Positions 63,888 to 64,000 of a DNA stretch of 64,000 nucleotides are shown piece after piece. The stretch covers positions 4,590 through 68,589 of the forward strand of contig CAYOKH010000003.1 of NCBI GenBank assembly GCA_964404505.1. The letters are read 5' to 3'. Origin of the DNA: DAOMNN01 sp964404505 (GTDB taxonomy: Bacteria; Pseudomonadota; Gammaproteobacteria; Burkholderiales; Rhodocyclaceae). The position numbers and the translations under genes are program-made. The notes beneath the pieces were generated by a model. The model was not told the origin of the DNA. It searched no databases and worked only from the letters and a program-made list of their open reading frames with translations. The first letter of the stretch is position 1. Each line of letters opens with the position of its first letter.

Positions 63888-64000
63888 TCAGATCACCTTC
63901 GCTTCGTTCTTGAGCTTGTCGACGAGCTGGGCCACGTCGGCCACCCGCTCTCCGGCGCTGCGTTTGGGCGGCTCGGCCACCTTCAGGGTACTGATGCGCG
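63888..64000 (-). CDS. etfB: Electron transfer flavoprotein, beta subunit (3' end only)
   Basis: Only the last 37 codons are inside the window; the reading frame ends AGERVADVAQLVDKLKNEAKVI with TGA at 63888-63890. This ending is typical of EtfB (P-K-x-AGxxVxxVxxLVxKLKxEAxVI) and the order etfB-etfA is standard. The 5' end is outside. Confidence 0.85.
   Translation of the reverse strand, partial: RISTLKVAEPPKRSAGERVADVAQLVDKLKNEAKVI

Overview
The window is a GC-rich, densely packed stretch of chromosome. It looks like a betaproteobacterium, probably of the Rhodocyclales (Azoarcus/Thauera/Dechloromonas-like). This rests on gene content and order (lexA-imuA; gloB-methyltransferase-rnhA-dnaQ; suhB/trmJ-cysE-iscR-isc-hsc-fdx; smc-zipA-ligA next to dapC-dapD-pilU-dapE-prmB; tsaB-rimI-udg; ompR-envZ) and is an inference, since no rRNA or other phylogenetic marker is present. 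Almost everything is housekeeping. I see no prophage, CRISPR array, tRNA or rRNA gene, or complete insertion sequence.

Layout. 1-1.35 kb: an SOS mutagenesis operon on the minus strand (lexA, imuA running off the edge) with a perfect LexA box. 1.5-8.6 kb: peroxiredoxin and SlyD-like chaperone; mltD and gloB; a divergent methyltransferase-rnhA-dnaQ operon; then a minus-strand set of FAD oxidoreductase, spermidine-synthase-like protein and mutS (to 11.2 kb). 11.8-15.4 kb: membrane-anchored AraC regulator, a small exported DUF6448-type protein, a ceramidase-like membrane protein, suhB. 15.6-24.5 kb: trmJ, cysE and a complete ISC iron-sulfur assembly operon (iscR, two tandem cysteine desulfurases, iscU, iscA, hscB, hscA, fdx, iscX), then a glutathione peroxidase. 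24.5-24.85 kb: a 0.3-kb non-coding inverted-repeat (MITE-like) element. 24.8-30.8 kb, minus strand: response regulator, prmB, dapE, pilU, dapD, dapC (lysine/peptidoglycan precursor synthesis plus type IV pilus retraction).

30.9-38.6 kb, plus strand: smc, zipA, ligA, galU. 38.6-49.2 kb: typA, a methylthio-nucleoside phosphorylase, a Tat-exported aldo/keto reductase coupled to a nucleotide-type MFS transporter, otsA with a divergent ROK sugar kinase, radA and a LysR regulator. 49.4-57.2 kb: lplT; udg-rimI-tsaB; a small exported protein; ompR-envZ; a tightly overlapped yciI-bolA-peptidyl-prolyl isomerase set. 57.2-64 kb, minus strand: a four-PAS GGDEF-EAL protein, an acyl-CoA dehydrogenase, an orphan CbiM-like permease, and etfA with the tail of etfB. 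The flavoprotein dehydrogenase and its electron acceptor ETF probably work together.

The most important observation concerns data quality. Inside mutS, 28 bases (9141-9168) match the Illumina P5 flow-cell oligonucleotide including part of its poly-T linker, replacing a conserved piece of the ATPase domain in frame. The other points worth attention are the MITE-like element whose end coincides with a response-regulator stop codon, a near-consensus IscR site on a textbook promoter, the duplicated cysteine desulfurase, and the orphan CbiM-like permease. I did not find a convincing previously undescribed multi-gene system.
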